Assembly (NCBI RefSeq): GCF_001039355.2
Contig: NW_019775558.1
Span: forward strand, 965,646 to 1,004,312
Direction of reading: 5' to 3'
Length of the DNA stretch: 38,667 nucleotides
Origin: Lingula anatina
Taxonomy: Eukaryota; Brachiopoda; Lingulata; Lingulida; Lingulidae
Part shown: in pieces, positions 1-12,013 of the stretch
How positions within the stretch are numbered: the first letter of the stretch is position 1
Layout of the letters: each line of letters begins with the position of its first letter
The notes under the pieces: generated by a model
What the model was told of the DNA's origin: nothing
The model's input: only the letters and a program-made list of their open reading frames with translations
Database searches by the model: none
Made by a program: the position numbers and the translations under genes

Positions 1-163
1 TGTGACCTTGAAATTGACCTTTGACCTACTTTTTATCATGAACTGAACTCTGCTAATTTCTTTCTCTTTTAACTTCAAACTTGACAGAGATAGGTCCATA
101 GTTACTCTTGAACTTGAATAGGAAGTCATATACTGGCAATTTACTGTGACCTTGAAATTGACC
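1..163. repeat. Direct repeat of a GTGACCTTGAAATTGACC motif
   Basis: The 19-base string TGTGACCTTGAAATTGACC occurs at 1-19 and again at 145-163, 144 bases apart. Both copies are followed by a similar TTGACCTAC tract. It looks like a tandemly repeated or interspersed family clipped by the window start. The family was not identified. Confidence 0.5.
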
Positions 164-254
164 CTTGACCTACCTTACGAAGAACTTAAATTTGATTGTA
201 CCATATATATTTTTTGCAATAGTTTAAAAATTCTTGTTGATTGCATTTTTACAG

Positions 255-377
255 CTTGTCAAGCACAAAACTGGTGGCTGTGTCCCTTATTTTGTGTATG
301 TGGGGGTCTATACGAATGCGTTTGCTCCAGCTGGTGGTACAATATTTGGAGGCGGTATCGCCTCTCTGATCCTCTAG
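255..377 (+). CDS. Possible last exon of a small membrane protein (TMEM256/DUF423-like C-terminus)
   Basis: A pyrimidine-rich tract ending in ACAG (251-254) precedes an open frame of 40 codons that stops at TAG 375-377. The peptide is hydrophobic, runs LVKHKTGGCVPYFVYVGVYT and ends APAGGTIFGGGIASLIL. The APAGGT...G..SL.L ending resembles the C-terminus of TMEM256/DUF423 small membrane proteins; that is from memory and weak. No upstream exon is in the window. A longer overlapping frame in another phase (146-430) lacks protein character. If real, this gene ends here and faces the elongase tail-to-tail. Confidence 0.35.
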   Translation, partial: LVKHKTGGCVPYFVYVGVYTNAFAPAGGTIFGGGIASLIL

Positions 378-379
378 TT

Positions 380-1765
380 TTATTCACCTTCATTGTGAGT
401 CCTAACACCCAAACACACATTGTTGGCTAGACAGGCCCCAAATCCTGGGGACAATTTTGGATACAAATAGAGTATTGTAAATACTGCTAAGTTTCTAAAA
501 CTAAATATCATTTCTATGAAATCTAAGATGAGATGACTTCATTTAGAAAAAATATGGTCAGGTGTGCATTTTATGCACCTGCTGGGAGTTTAGCAATGTT
601 CACTGTTGATCTTGAAGCAAAAATTAAGACGGCTAAGGAGTTCAGCCCCCCAGGATACAACAATTACTCAAGACTAATCCTCAGAATAACTTGACTTGCA
701 AAAATAAATATAGGATAAGCAGGGATGAGATTTTCCCAGACTTTTGAGATTGATGCAGATCTGCAATTAAGACTCTGGGGGTGGGGGGTAGGGGTAAATT
801 TCGTCCATGCCTCTGCCCCTGGACCCTGTAGAGGGCCTCAGCAGCCCCCTGGACCCCACGCCAAATTTTCAAAATTCAGTCCCATCCCTGTACAAGTACT
901 AATTATATAAGAAAGAGATATTATATTTGTTCAAAAGCATTGTGATTGTAGGGAATAATTGGGTATTTATAGGTCTTTAGGGCATGAAATCATATTTTAA
1001 TTATAATTTTTGTTTGGTAACTAATCGTTGTCATCAAGGCCATGTATACCGTATTTTGCACATATATGTTTTCATACTCTCATAGAACATTTATGCCACT
1101 GATAATTTTTTACTTAATCATTGTAGCTTTTGACAAAGATATATTTTATGTGCATTAAGCTGTTTATAGAAAAGAACCCAGACAAAATGTACAACTATAA
1201 ATGTCTATGTACCTGGCTGTCATCTTATCTGGCACACTGTAGATTTAAAGCATGTCTTACTGGTTTATTATGCCATGAGCAAATAATATGCTATCTGCTT
1301 TGAAAACCCGTCAGCCCCTCAGGTGTTTTTGAAATTACTTGCTGTTAAGATCCACTTTGCAGGTATTATAGCCACATGTGTCAAGCTTCAAGTGAATGAA
1401 TGAGAATGACATATTGCACACAGGTGACAAGCATCTGATATTAAATAATACACTGTACAATATGCAGCTGTCTTCCATGACCCACAGTAAATGAAGGAAC
1501 CTCCTACCCAAAACCCCTGCGACCTGCATTCATGTGGTATTTCCATTGAACTTAAATTTAAGTGACAAACCATCTCCATAAGCTTAGATAAAAAGATGTA
1601 CCCTTCTGCCATTAGGATTCAGTAATGAATGTCATCTCAATTTTCATAAATCTGCCTAGGGTAAAAGCACAAATATAGGGGTCCCTCCCACAATCAAAAT
1701 ATTAATTTTGCCAGTGTGACTTGTACAACATTATGATCCCATAGAAATACTTAGTGAATGGTCCA
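380..1765. other. Interval without a convincing gene
   Basis: The remaining ELOVL exons (YSYYG-type segment and C-terminal helices) were looked for here on the minus strand and not found. A 54-codon plus-strand frame around 530-690 has no recognised similarity. The stretch is AT-rich and otherwise unremarkable. Confidence 0.4.
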
Positions 1766-1771
1766 ACTTAC

Positions 1772-4478
1772 ACAGGCCTCCTGGTGCAAACACCATGACC
1801 CACCACCATATATTTAACATAGAGATGTGATGAAACCAGTGAAGAAAGGTAACCTGGTCATTCTTCTTCCTCAACACCATTAGGACAGTGTCCATCAGTT
1901 CAATGGCTTTGGAGAAGAAGTACCACCATAAAACTTTGGCAACCTGGATGAAAAGAGTATTGAATACTTTATGAGCAAACCCCCTTCCTTGCTAAATATA
2001 AAAATCGAAAAACAATCTACATGTCTGAACTGTTTATTTACCAAAATGCTTACATTTCTTTTGGCAATAAAATTATTGCAACAGAAATGCCAAATACTAA
2101 TGCATGATTTTAAGTATCTATAAATTACTGTCCAAAAACAATTTTCAAAAATGTGTTTCAAACAATAGTTTTGGCATATCAAGGTCCAATATGCAATATG
2201 TACTAGTAATACTTTTTCTTACCCTCAACTCTCTGGGATCATTCACATCTACAGTTTCTACATCGTATTCTGCACAAAGCAGGCCATAATTGGCAGCATA
2301 GGAACTCAAAAGTATCTGCAAAGAAGAAACAAGTGAGCAAAAATTAGCTAAAAGTTGTCTGTTTCAAAGAGTGCCATTTTTTCAGGGAACTGCCTTTGGA
2401 AATATTGTAAGGAATTTGCAAAGTTACTTCAAATTCAATAAAATCATAATCTATATTAGATTTTGGCACTATCACTCAACTCACTAATCCTCTACCCTCT
2501 ACCAGTGCCACATATTGATTTTTCACTAGATATTCACAGATATGTCTCTAGATAAATGATGGTACTTTTACTGCACTGTGCGTCAGAGAAAAGTGCATAT
2601 AATTATTTGCCACCTTTGAAGAGGGTACTAATCTTCCTGGGGTCTTTACAATGTCTTAGCACTTATCAACCAGCACTCTAATGAGTTTTAAACTCAAACA
2701 TAAAACAGCTACATGCAAATTCCTTGGAAGTGCAATTTTTGAGCAGGGATAGTAATTTTATCAATACAAGAAATATAAATGATCTAAAAAGCAACCTGGG
2801 GAAAAAAATTGAAGGATTCAAGAAAATGAAAACCCTGTTTACTATCCCATTAAGTGTGTTGTAATAAAAATAAATAGAAGAGGAAAAGTAATAATAATCC
2901 CATTGCCAAACATTTGTGTAACAGATTTGCCAGAGATGTATTGATCACATGGAATTCATTACCAACAATTTTCCAGCAAAAACTAATTTTTATTTTATTT
3001 AATAACCAATTATTAAAAGACATTCTTACATACTATCATGTTTTTAAAGTTCTTTTTGTACTTTCTGTACAGCAAGGTAAGACAAATGATAAAAAACAAA
3101 TATATCAAATTTGGCAAAAAAAGGTATGTTTAACTTGAATTTGACAGAGCCCTAGATCGAGACTCAATTAAGAACATTTAAGTATTTATCCAAAGTATTA
3201 TCACTGGATAAAATACCTCCAGCCTAAAAGTTTATTTCAGTGAGAAATGAAATACTACATATACATGTAGATCTATAGTTGTTTGCTGTTAGCTAATAGC
3301 CAATCTGGCAAAGCTTTCACAAATGGTCCTATATGTATAGTGTAAATGAGGTCGGATATGTGTCATGCATTCATATACACAAATAAATCTCAAACCTCTT
3401 TTAAACTTTGAGGTTGTTCACATTTGTTGATTTTTTTTTTAATTCCACCTGGGTGTGCTACGAATAACCATTATATCACCCATCATCAATGACATATTTA
3501 TGATATCACTTACCTCAATCACCATGTAAGCAGACAAAACAACCAGACCCATGTTGTATGCCACCAGCAACCCTTGCACTTGCAATGGCTTTCTGTTTTT
3601 CATGAATACTGGTCCAAGGTATACAAATGCTACATATAATACTGTGATAAGCCAGACACTGTAAGGTGAATTTCCTATAAGAAGCCAGTCTTTTGTTCTT
3701 GGGTCTGGAAAATAGCAAGGAAACTATCAACTGTTCATTATACTGACCTGGCAGCACAGAAACTTTTGCAGTCAAAAAAAAAAAAAAAGTCTAAAAATGA
3801 ACAACTTTCTTCATTAACCTTAAAGGTATAACTGGGGTAGCGCTAACACTCGCCAATTTAGCCAAATGCTAAAACTGACTTAAATTGGCTAAACAAAAAA
3901 GGGCTTGATTTGACTAATTTAAGTCAAATTAAAGCCATTTGGATAACAAATTGTCAAAAATGTGGTGATTTGGCTAAGGGAAAAATATTGCTAGCGCTAC
4001 CCTAGTATAATGTCACAAAACCTAATGAATAAAATTTCCAATTTAAGTAACGAGAATAAAATAAACTGGCTGTGCAAAATGCAATATGCCTTATACCACA
4101 TGTCAGCAGAATTACAACATAGTGCAATATTACAACATAGTCTTTGAGACCATTCCCACAGATATTTAGATCAATCTATCCCCCTGGGGAGTCTCACTAA
4201 ATTGCTGTCAACTTGGCCGGCTTAAATGTCTGTCACGCTTAGTAAAGCTGTTAGGGGGTAATCATCTTTACCCTAGCTGATTCGGTAGGCGTGACAGACA
4301 TTTAATCCTCTTGAACTGACAGCAATTTAGCATGAGCCCCCAGATGGATCGATCTAAATCTGTGGGAATGCAGTCTTTGATTACCAAATGTGCCTCTACA
4401 TCCATAACTCCACTTACCTCGTTTGGCCGTTTCATAGTCTTTTAACATTTTCTGCACTGGGGACATGAGTAAATCCAT
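1772..4478 (-). CDS. ELOVL-type very-long-chain fatty acid elongase, N-terminal two thirds (ELOVL2/5-like)
   Basis: Four minus-strand exons join in phase: 4418-4478 (ATG at 4478), 3514-3704, 2223-2315 and 1772-1943, each with GT donor and AG acceptor. They encode about 172 residues. The protein begins [12 protein letters not shown], continues with [18 protein letters not shown], then [17 protein letters not shown], and carries the diagnostic histidine box HWFHH (residues 150-154) followed by [14 protein letters not shown] proteins are multipass ER membrane condensing enzymes (3-ketoacyl-CoA synthases) that use the HxxHH box. The SMLNIWW context after the box fits the ELOVL2/5 branch better than ELOVL4 or ELOVL1/7. 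Family members are near 300 residues, so about 120 C-terminal residues are missing. The exon-4 donor at 1771 is sound, but no next exon is visible down to position 1. Confidence 0.88.
2493..2627. mobile_element. MITE with TACCCTC termini and 9-bp target duplication (copy 1)
   Basis: This 135-bp element begins TACCCTCTACCAGTG and ends GAGGGTA. It is flanked by 9-bp near-identical direct repeats, CTAATCCTC (2484-2492) and CTAATCTTC (2628-2636). Its left half shares the string AGATATTCACAGATATGTCT with the element at 10471-10628, so the two are one family. It sits in an ELOVL intron. Confidence 0.6.
2905..3060 (+). pseudogene. Possible degenerate LINE reverse-transcriptase tail
   Basis: An open frame reads [19 protein letters not shown] and then a lysine/asparagine-rich tail. 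The WNSLP motif after an Arg/Val-rich stretch is typical of the last residues of non-LTR retrotransposon ORF2. The surroundings are AT-rich and no complete RT domain is visible. It lies antisense within an ELOVL intron. The call rests on one motif. Confidence 0.35.
3832..4005. mobile_element. MITE-like hairpin with CTRGGGTAGCGCTA termini
   Basis: This 174-bp element has terminal inverted repeats CTGGGGTAGCGCTA (left) and the complement of CTAGGGTAGCGCTA (right). It is flanked by 5-bp direct repeats TATAA (3827-3831 and 4006-4010). The interior has further imperfect inverted copies of GCCAATTTAGCCAAAT-like sequence. It lies in ELOVL intron 1. The superfamily is not assigned; a 5-bp duplication would exclude Tc1/mariner and PIF. 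Confidence 0.6.
4148..4371. mobile_element. MITE-like hairpin with 8-9-bp target duplication
   Basis: This 224-bp element has inverted arms of about 85 bp, for example CATTCCCACAGAT on the left against ATCTGTGGGAATG on the right, and CTGTCACGC against GCGTGACAG nearer the loop. It is flanked by AGTCTTTGA at 4139-4147 and 4372-4380. An 8-9-bp duplication fits hAT- or Merlin/MULE-type elements. It lies in ELOVL intron 1. Confidence 0.6.
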
Positions 4479-4479
4479 C

Positions 4480-6670
4480 TTGGAAATTGTTCTGAGCTAT
4501 CCCTAATCAATATAAGACCTGACAGAGATTAAAGACATTTTCTTATATATTATATCATTCAAACTTTAAGTTAAAGTGAGTAAACTGTTTACAGTTATAG
4601 TAATCCATCAAAACAGATTTTAAAAAGAATATTTTAGTACTTTTTTTTTTTTTTGTTATCAGATATACATTTCCTGCCCAATCAAAACCGTACATTCAGT
4701 TTGTGCACATTTACTACGTATTCATTTCAATTTTTGTGTTTGGACATCTCAAGCAATCTTTTGCACAGCTCCTGTAAATGCTTGAAAAAGCACCGTTTTG
4801 ACACTAAAAAATAAACTTTTACTTTTAAAACATTCTTTGCCAGTACCAAAAACTATTTTGCCAAATTTAGGCCTTTATAATCATTGATCCCCCAGCACAC
4901 TCTCAGCTATGATTGGAGCTATGGTGTTAAAACATTTCATTTCCTATTATATTGGATAGGGCAATAGGGTAGGGAATTAATAAACTCCTAACATATTTAT
5001 GATTTTTTTTTTATTACTTTGATCTGAATGCTTTATTGCTTGGGCAAAAGTGCATCCACTCCCAAAACAACACAAAACAACATCAGCTTGTGAAAAACAA
5101 ACAAAAGATAAATAACTTTTATCCATATCAGACTTCATGCAGTATCTTTTTTTTTCTAACTTGTTGAAGGCACTCGGTTACCTTCTTGCATTGAGTCAAC
5201 ACAGTACAGTACATCTAACTGAGTCAACTAGACCGCCTGCCATCAACGTGCTTTAGGTCTATTTTTGAACTGTGACCTAATTTTTTCTCTCACGCCATAC
5301 GGGGCACAACCTTCATCGCCAATAGTACAAAGTATACCAGCCAGTGTACTGATCAGTGTGATATTGTCAAGTCCACCTCTGACTCACATACACTGCAATA
5401 CATGTACAATTTGTGAAAGAACTCTGCAAGCTGTCAGGTAAAAGCATAATTTACCGTTCTATATTTGTTTAGGCATACCCTACTCCAGCCACTGCTAGAA
5501 TTTAAATATTAAAAAATGTTTCATTTTACTTTTCTTTGAAAAGGGTGCTGAAAGAACCCCCCTCATCTCTGACTACCCGCCTTATAGATTATACCTACCT
5601 TATATGCAGTGCGCTGCGATTGATTGTAGTTAGAGACCAGCAATAATCTGAATAGACAGTCTGAGTTAAGGACCTCGGGGCCAATAATAATACAAACATC
5701 GAGAGCGTTAACAGACACACCTGAGGTGGTCAGATGAAGCTCGCTAATGAACATTGAGGCATACAGACCAGTCAAGATTGTATAAACCCCAGTGAAGTGA
5801 TGCTGAAGAACTACTTGAAAATATCGCAGCGTCTAACGGCAATTCATTACCCCGTAACATCACATATTGCATTTTAGCCCCCAAACAAATCAGACTGCTA
5901 GTGTCTATAAAGGTATATCAACGTCTGTGGTGCGAGACTCCAGCTAGTAACTTGACCATATGAAAGTATAACACACAAAACGGCGCAAACAAGTCAAAGT
6001 TTACCTATTACAAGACCAGCTTCATTCAGTTTTCCTAGCCGGCATATATTAATAGCAACTTTGACTTTGTATGCTTGGATAGCAACGACCGCCCCACGTG
6101 CAAACATGTAAATTCCTCATCAGACCGACTCTTTGAGGTGTCGGGGCAGAGAGGCGTCTTGAAATCAACTTTCGTGAGAAATAAAACAAATGACACAAAT
6201 TACAACATGCTATGGCGAAAAAAGTATTGCACATATTTGGAAATGGAGAAAAGTGTCTCACCTTACTCAAGTTGATCTCGCCAAATAAGCTCAGCGTTAA
6301 TCAGGGAGCATCAATCAGCCGATTCCCATCTGATATGACCTTTGACATACGTCAACCAATCAGAGTCAACGTAAGTGTCCTACTTTCCATGTGACCTAGC
6401 CGGTATCTCAGGTAAATAGTGAGTAGGGCCAACACGTGGGAGAGAATCACCGATAATGTAGTTATATAGAAACATTATGATTATTTTTCAAATGGGGATT
6501 ACGATCTAATAGCGCTGATTCAAATGATAAAATGGAATATGCGAAAACACAACAGCAAATTAAAATTTTCAGCATTTTCATTTCATTTCATTTCATTTCA
6601 TTTCATTTCCATTTTCATTTTCATTTAGACTTCTTTTTGACTTTTCCCGAGACTTACGTTTTTCATACGT
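4480..6670. other. Region between divergent ELOVL and unknown secreted-protein genes
   Basis: No convincing coding exon is seen. A minus-strand stretch ending in a donor-like AG|GTAGGT near 5601 (open for about 60 codons, 5600-5775) could be a 5' untranslated ELOVL exon. A pentanucleotide run of (ATTTC)n occupies about 6576-6607. The two genes diverge, so both promoters should lie here, but no core promoter element was pinned down. Confidence 0.35.
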
Positions 6671-6680
6671 TTTGCTTTTG

Positions 6681-8094
6681 ATGTTTCTTTTTCTAGCATG
6701 TTCTCAAATATCGGTGAGCATAGCAGTGTGCCTATTCCTTCTACTTCTTGGTGAGGTTTGCAGCAAGGAGCAGTATTATAGGTATGTATGTAGGGTGTTT
6801 ATTTTCCGTCTTCCCGAGTCTCTCTTCCTTGGTATCCCCCCCCCCCTCCCCCCGACTCGACAAACGCCTCGTCATCAAAGGCCTTATAAGTGACGCGCAT
6901 GGGTGGATGAACGATTAATCTATTTTCTAATATCATTATTTAGCTATCTTGTATCTATTAGCAAAATCACGTTCAGGAAAAAGTCTAAGGGGAGCTCATC
7001 CAGAAACCGCGTAGATGAAAAAGTCAAAAGGTTCGCTTTATTTTAGTTTTCAATACAAATACAGACCGTGAAAGCCTGGCCTAAAGATCCTTTTGACTTA
7101 ACGAGTTTTAAGTAGGAGGCAGAAAGTTACAATAGGGATAAGTGGCGTGTGGCAGTTAAGCGATCATAACGACTCATTCTTTTTTTTCCTTTGATATCGA
7201 CTCTTCTTATAATTGAGATACGGAATTCAACAAGCGTTTAATCGCAATAGAGAATTTGAGCTAGGAACTTTTATTTACGACACAAAAGTTTATTTGTAAG
7301 TTTATTGTTGCTATGGAGAATATCTTTAAAATATTGTACACCTTTTTTAATTTCTAACTTCTATTTTAAAAAAATCTGTAAAATGTGTATTATGCGCTGG
7401 CATCAGTTCATTTTCTACGTGCTTCGGTCCATTCGTTCAAACATCTTCGTCATATCCCCACAATATTAAATATCCTTTTTTAAAGAAGTAAATTATTCCT
7501 ATATGATAAGAAGTAGACAGGATGTAAAGCCCCCACAAAAAGATGAATGTCTTTACGATATATATAAATATCTTTTGAACAACAATATTTAAAAGGAGCG
7601 ATCATCTGTATGTTCTCGGAAGTGTAGGCCTATTTTATGAAATAAACCACATAGGACAAAAAATGGAAATGTAGGCCCATTTTATAAAATAAACCACATA
7701 GAACAAAAAAATTGCAGAACGAAAGAATGAAACAAGTTACTTTATAAAAAAATAAATCTCCAATAAATCAAAGTTGTAGACACGAATATTATGAACTTTT
7801 CAGCTATCTTCACCCTAGGATCTTAGGTTGGATCCTGGGTTCACCACACTATTTCCACCCTACATTAATGAGCTTGTTGGATTAAAGTCTCGAGGATTCG
7901 ATCGTAGCGCTCTCGTTGACAATGCCGTTCTCTTTCTCAACAAACTCGTCACTCTCAGGGGGAAAGAAATCCTCGCCTTTCTTCCTCATTTCCTGCAAGA
8001 GTTCAAGACACACGGGTATTTCAACAATGCAACAAAGCTGTCAAATCGAAATACATACACAATGGTAAATGTCAGAACTGACAGAAGCAGTTAG
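6681..8094 (+). CDS. Unknown secreted protein with a precursor-like layout
   Basis: Three exons join in phase: 6681-6781, 6944-7030 and 7827-8094 (stop TAG 8092-8094). They give 151 residues. Residues 1-28 form a strong signal peptide (MFLFLACSQISVSIAVCLFL then LLLGEVCS). A basic linker of about 38 residues (SKITFRKKSKGSSSRNR) ends in the dibasic string KVKR. After that come 88 residues without cysteine, starting LDPGFTTLFPPYINELVG and rich in predicted helix. KVKR fits the K/R-x-K/R-R convertase pattern, so a propeptide plus mature chain starting at LDPG is plausible. The last intron splits that arginine codon exactly at the pro/mature junction. No family was recognised. The exon-2 donor (AAAAG|GTTCGC) is weak, which is the main doubt in the model. 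Confidence 0.5.
7623..7711. repeat. Two-unit tandem repeat, about 47 bp
   Basis: TGTAGGCCTATTTTATGAAA and its near copy TGTAGGCCCATTTTATAAAA start at 7623 and 7670. Both continue with AATAAACCACATAG. The repeat lies in the last intron of the unknown secreted-protein gene. Confidence 0.75.
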
Positions 8095-8441
8095 CCTACA
8101 TTTAAACAATCTACAAGTGATGAACCAATCTAAATATCAAGTGCACGAAATATTAATGTCATTTCTTTGTCATATTTGATGTAATATTACATGATTTAAA
8201 CAGCGTAATAATAACCAATCTTTTATTATGTAAGCACTTTAACTGAAGGCATTCAGAAAATGTAACTAGCATTGGGTTAGGGGGTTCAATGCAAATCACA
8301 CCTTAAAATGTCAATGCGTGAAAAACAAAAAACAACAATTTTTTTAATCCATGACTCATTTTAATCCAAGAATCATTCTCGAAAGTTAGAGAACATAAAA
8401 TAATACATTTTTCCATCCATGTTTTAAACGAGGTGTGTAGC

Positions 8442-11400
8442 CTACACGTCAATGGCGACATTAATAGCAAAGAAAATGACGAAATGCCAAGACGTGTTTG
8501 GCTGTATAACAGTAACTCGACTGTCCTTATTCTTATCGACATACTGTACCCCCATGTAGCTAGGCAAGGGAGCTCTAACGGTCCTCCTTTCGGTTAACAT
8601 CCCCATGGACAAAATTTCGTTATTACGTTTATGGGCATCCTTAACATCCTGGGCTAAGATGCACATATCAAATATAACGGGTCATGCATATTTATCCTCA
8701 TTTTCACAAGTCTACAGAGCGTAGGATTTTTCCACACCACTCCCATTCTTTCACAGATTACATTGTGAAAAGCTAAAAATGATAACCTTTGACAGCAATT
8801 TGGAACATCGTTTTTCTTTATTTTTTCAAAAGCGTAAAGTTGGCTTTAACCCCCTCTCCCCCTCCCCTTCCAGCGTACGGTTTGTTGACTTGTGAAAATG
8901 ATGATGAAAATGGATGATCCCTAAATATAAGCAAAGCATGGCTACATAAATCCACCCTGAGCACAATACGCCAAGAGGTAATGATCGAATTCTTACCTTT
9001 GTTTTATCGTAGTCAATACCACAGCTTAGTGCACGAGAGCATTTCCTTGGCAAGCAACAGAACAACCAATCAAATATCGGCATCATAAGTTTAGGGTCTG
9101 CGTCTTCGATCTTTTCTGCGCCTGATTTTTAAGTTGGAGATAAAGAGCAAACATAATGAAAGAAAAAATATGAAGGAAGAAATAGAAGAAAACACAAAGG
9201 TACTCAAAAAAAGATAATAAAAATTGCCAGGTTAAACTGTAACAGTTCTCTTGCATCAGTGACTGTCAGTTATCATTATTATTATTATTCATTTTTATTC
9301 CGAGGAAATGACGTTAAATTTGTCTGTCACATTAGTGTTACTTGATATGTTACCTGTTAAAAAACTGACAATAAGTCCCACCACGACGACGGTTGCCATG
9401 CCAATGCAGCCATTGTATTGGTAAGAGATACTATAAAGACCGTTCAAACCCTCACTGAAACAGAAACAAATACGGCGCTTCAACAAACATCTCATCCGTA
9501 ATGGCATGTACGACGCAAAAACAAAATGCATTGTAGCTCACAAATAACTTAAATCATTTGACAGGCAAACATGGTTGTAAAGTCCATGGTTGTAGGGGGG
9601 GGGGGGGGGCTACCCAACCACCAGACTCGGCACCGAATGATCCTGAATTCACCTGTAGATCGGACCACACTACCCGTTTTCAAGGTATCAGACGCGACAC
9701 CGACCTTGCCTAGTACACGGTGTGATAAGTGTGATACTGATGATTCTCAGCGGGGTTGGAAAGTAGTGCATCTCAGCTCAAAATTTGTTCCGGGTATGAT
9801 ACTGGTACTGCGAAATGCGTGCTGACGCACACCTTGAAAACGGGGAGTGTGGTCCGATCTACCGGTTAATTCGGGATCATTCAGTGCCGAGTCTGGTAGT
9901 TGAGTAGGCTGGGTAACTTACTCTAAAACAAAATTAAAACTAAAACACCTAACACATTCCATTATTTTACTTTTTCCAAGATTTATCATTTCTAGCTACA
10001 GTAGTGCTAACAAAACAACTGTTTTGGGGGATATTATTCATTTATTTCTTTGAAAACATAATTACAGAATGTGTAAATTTTTTGTCTCTCACCTGGCTAT
10101 CGTGGGTACAGGAGTCGTGGAGGCCCACTTCGCAGTGATATTCAGGTAATTTGTGCAGTTCGTGATGTCAGTGGGTAGATAGTTCACTGGTGGCTTATTA
10201 ATCAATGAACCAAAGCTGATCCATAACGGGAACGCTAGACCCGTCAAACCCCCGACTATGGCGCCCTAGTGAAATATTCGGTTAATATGGTCACATAAAA
10301 CTGACTTTGAAAATAAAAGTGTTGATAACCGGTCTTATACTAAAAGAAATGAAAGTGAAAATATAAACTGATTATAACAACCATGCCTTTACGTGTTCTT
10401 AAAATGAGGGCTTCTCTCCCTTAAAATATTTATTTCACAAATTACATAAATGTAATCGAAAGCATGTAGTTACCCTCTACCAGGGTGAGTGATAGATTTT
10501 TTACAGATATTCACAGATATGTCTCTAGCTAGATAGATGGTCATTTTCAGCTAAACCCAGTTCAGCTGTAAATGACTATCTATCTATCTATCTGTAAAAA
10601 AATCTATCACTCGCCCTGGTACAGGGTAGCATGTAGTACACTTTACTTACTATCCAGTTTGACCAAGGAAACACTGAACCAAGCAAAAACAATCCTAGAA
10701 GCGGTCCCACGGATGCCCCGATGAAAGCTAAACCAACCTTAAATAGAAAAATATATCCCTTGAAACACATTGCTTTCTGTTTGATTAAATAGGCCGTTCT
10801 CGGCATTTTTGAAGTCTTCCTTATCCCTTTTTATTTGATTTTTTGCTAAAATGCCATGACCGGTTTCTCCATGTACATATGTTCAGAGGTTATCCAGTTG
10901 TAAAAGGCCCCATTCAACAAAAAAATTCCATATAAAAAGAATATTAATGCTTATCAATGATCGGGTGGTTCATTCCTCAGAATCAAATGCACGTATTAAT
11001 GCTTATCAATGATCGGGTGGTTCATTCCTCAGAATCAAATGCACGTAGGCCCCCTACCTAGAGGACAGGGAGATTAAAAATGCCAAAATCAAAAAGACCA
11101 AATTATCAGTAACAAATAATTATAATAATATAAATACATTAATTAACACAATATGTAAATATTTAAAAAGTTAAAATATGTTGGTTCTCCCCTCTTTTAT
11201 TTTGTGGGTCATGCTGGATATATTAATAATAAGAATCTCTTTCTTAAAATGGCATCATTGAAAGATTTTCAAAACATTAGTTTTCCAGTGTCGCTCTTTT
11301 TGTTACTGTCGAATCCAAAATTCCGAGGAAGGAGGGCAATTTTACCACCCCCGTCCCTTTCCCCCCAACTTCCTCGCCGCGAAGAATTATTTGAGAAAAA

Positions 11401-11963
11401 GTATGCAATATGTTGTGTTTTGCGATACTCGAGATCGTGTTCTAAAACGTCTACCTCTTTCGGAAATAAACGATGGCTTTCGCAATTTCATGGCAAACAC
11501 TGTCACCTAGCGTACCTGAATAACAGTGCCTCCTACGGTCGCCATGAAAAATGCCAATCCAGTTCCAGCTGCTCCAAATAACACAACTAAAAATAAATTG
11601 ATAAGTAAACAAAAATATGGTGGATTACCAACTGTCAGTATATTTTCTTACGAAAAAAAATAAATAAATAAAAACAGAATCATAAGCTCATTGAAGTATT
11701 ATCAAACAAAATATGTACCTAATCCTTTCGTGATCATTGTTTGTTTTTCTGCAGGCATTTTCTTGAAAAATCCCTTCAGCCAGTCTTCCCAAAATATGGC
11801 TGCTGCCGCACTCTGTATGGACGAGATTGTGCTGAAGAAAAAAAAACATGTTTTAATGTTTTAATACAAACGAAAAAAAAGAGAAGATAGTTGCGTCCGA
11901 TCCATACTTTTGGGAATCTTCTTGACGGTTTCTTTTTAATTACATATAGTCTTAATCAAACAG

Positions 11964-12013
<50 letters not shown>

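Noticed and set aside
9571-9825. 84-codon plus-strand frame
   Set aside because: It lies inside the foldback hairpin at 9610-9907 and has no protein-like composition or splice context.
11204-11581. 125-codon plus-strand frame
   Set aside because: It is antisense to an SLC5 exon and its intron; the minus-strand reading is a clear SLC5 exon.
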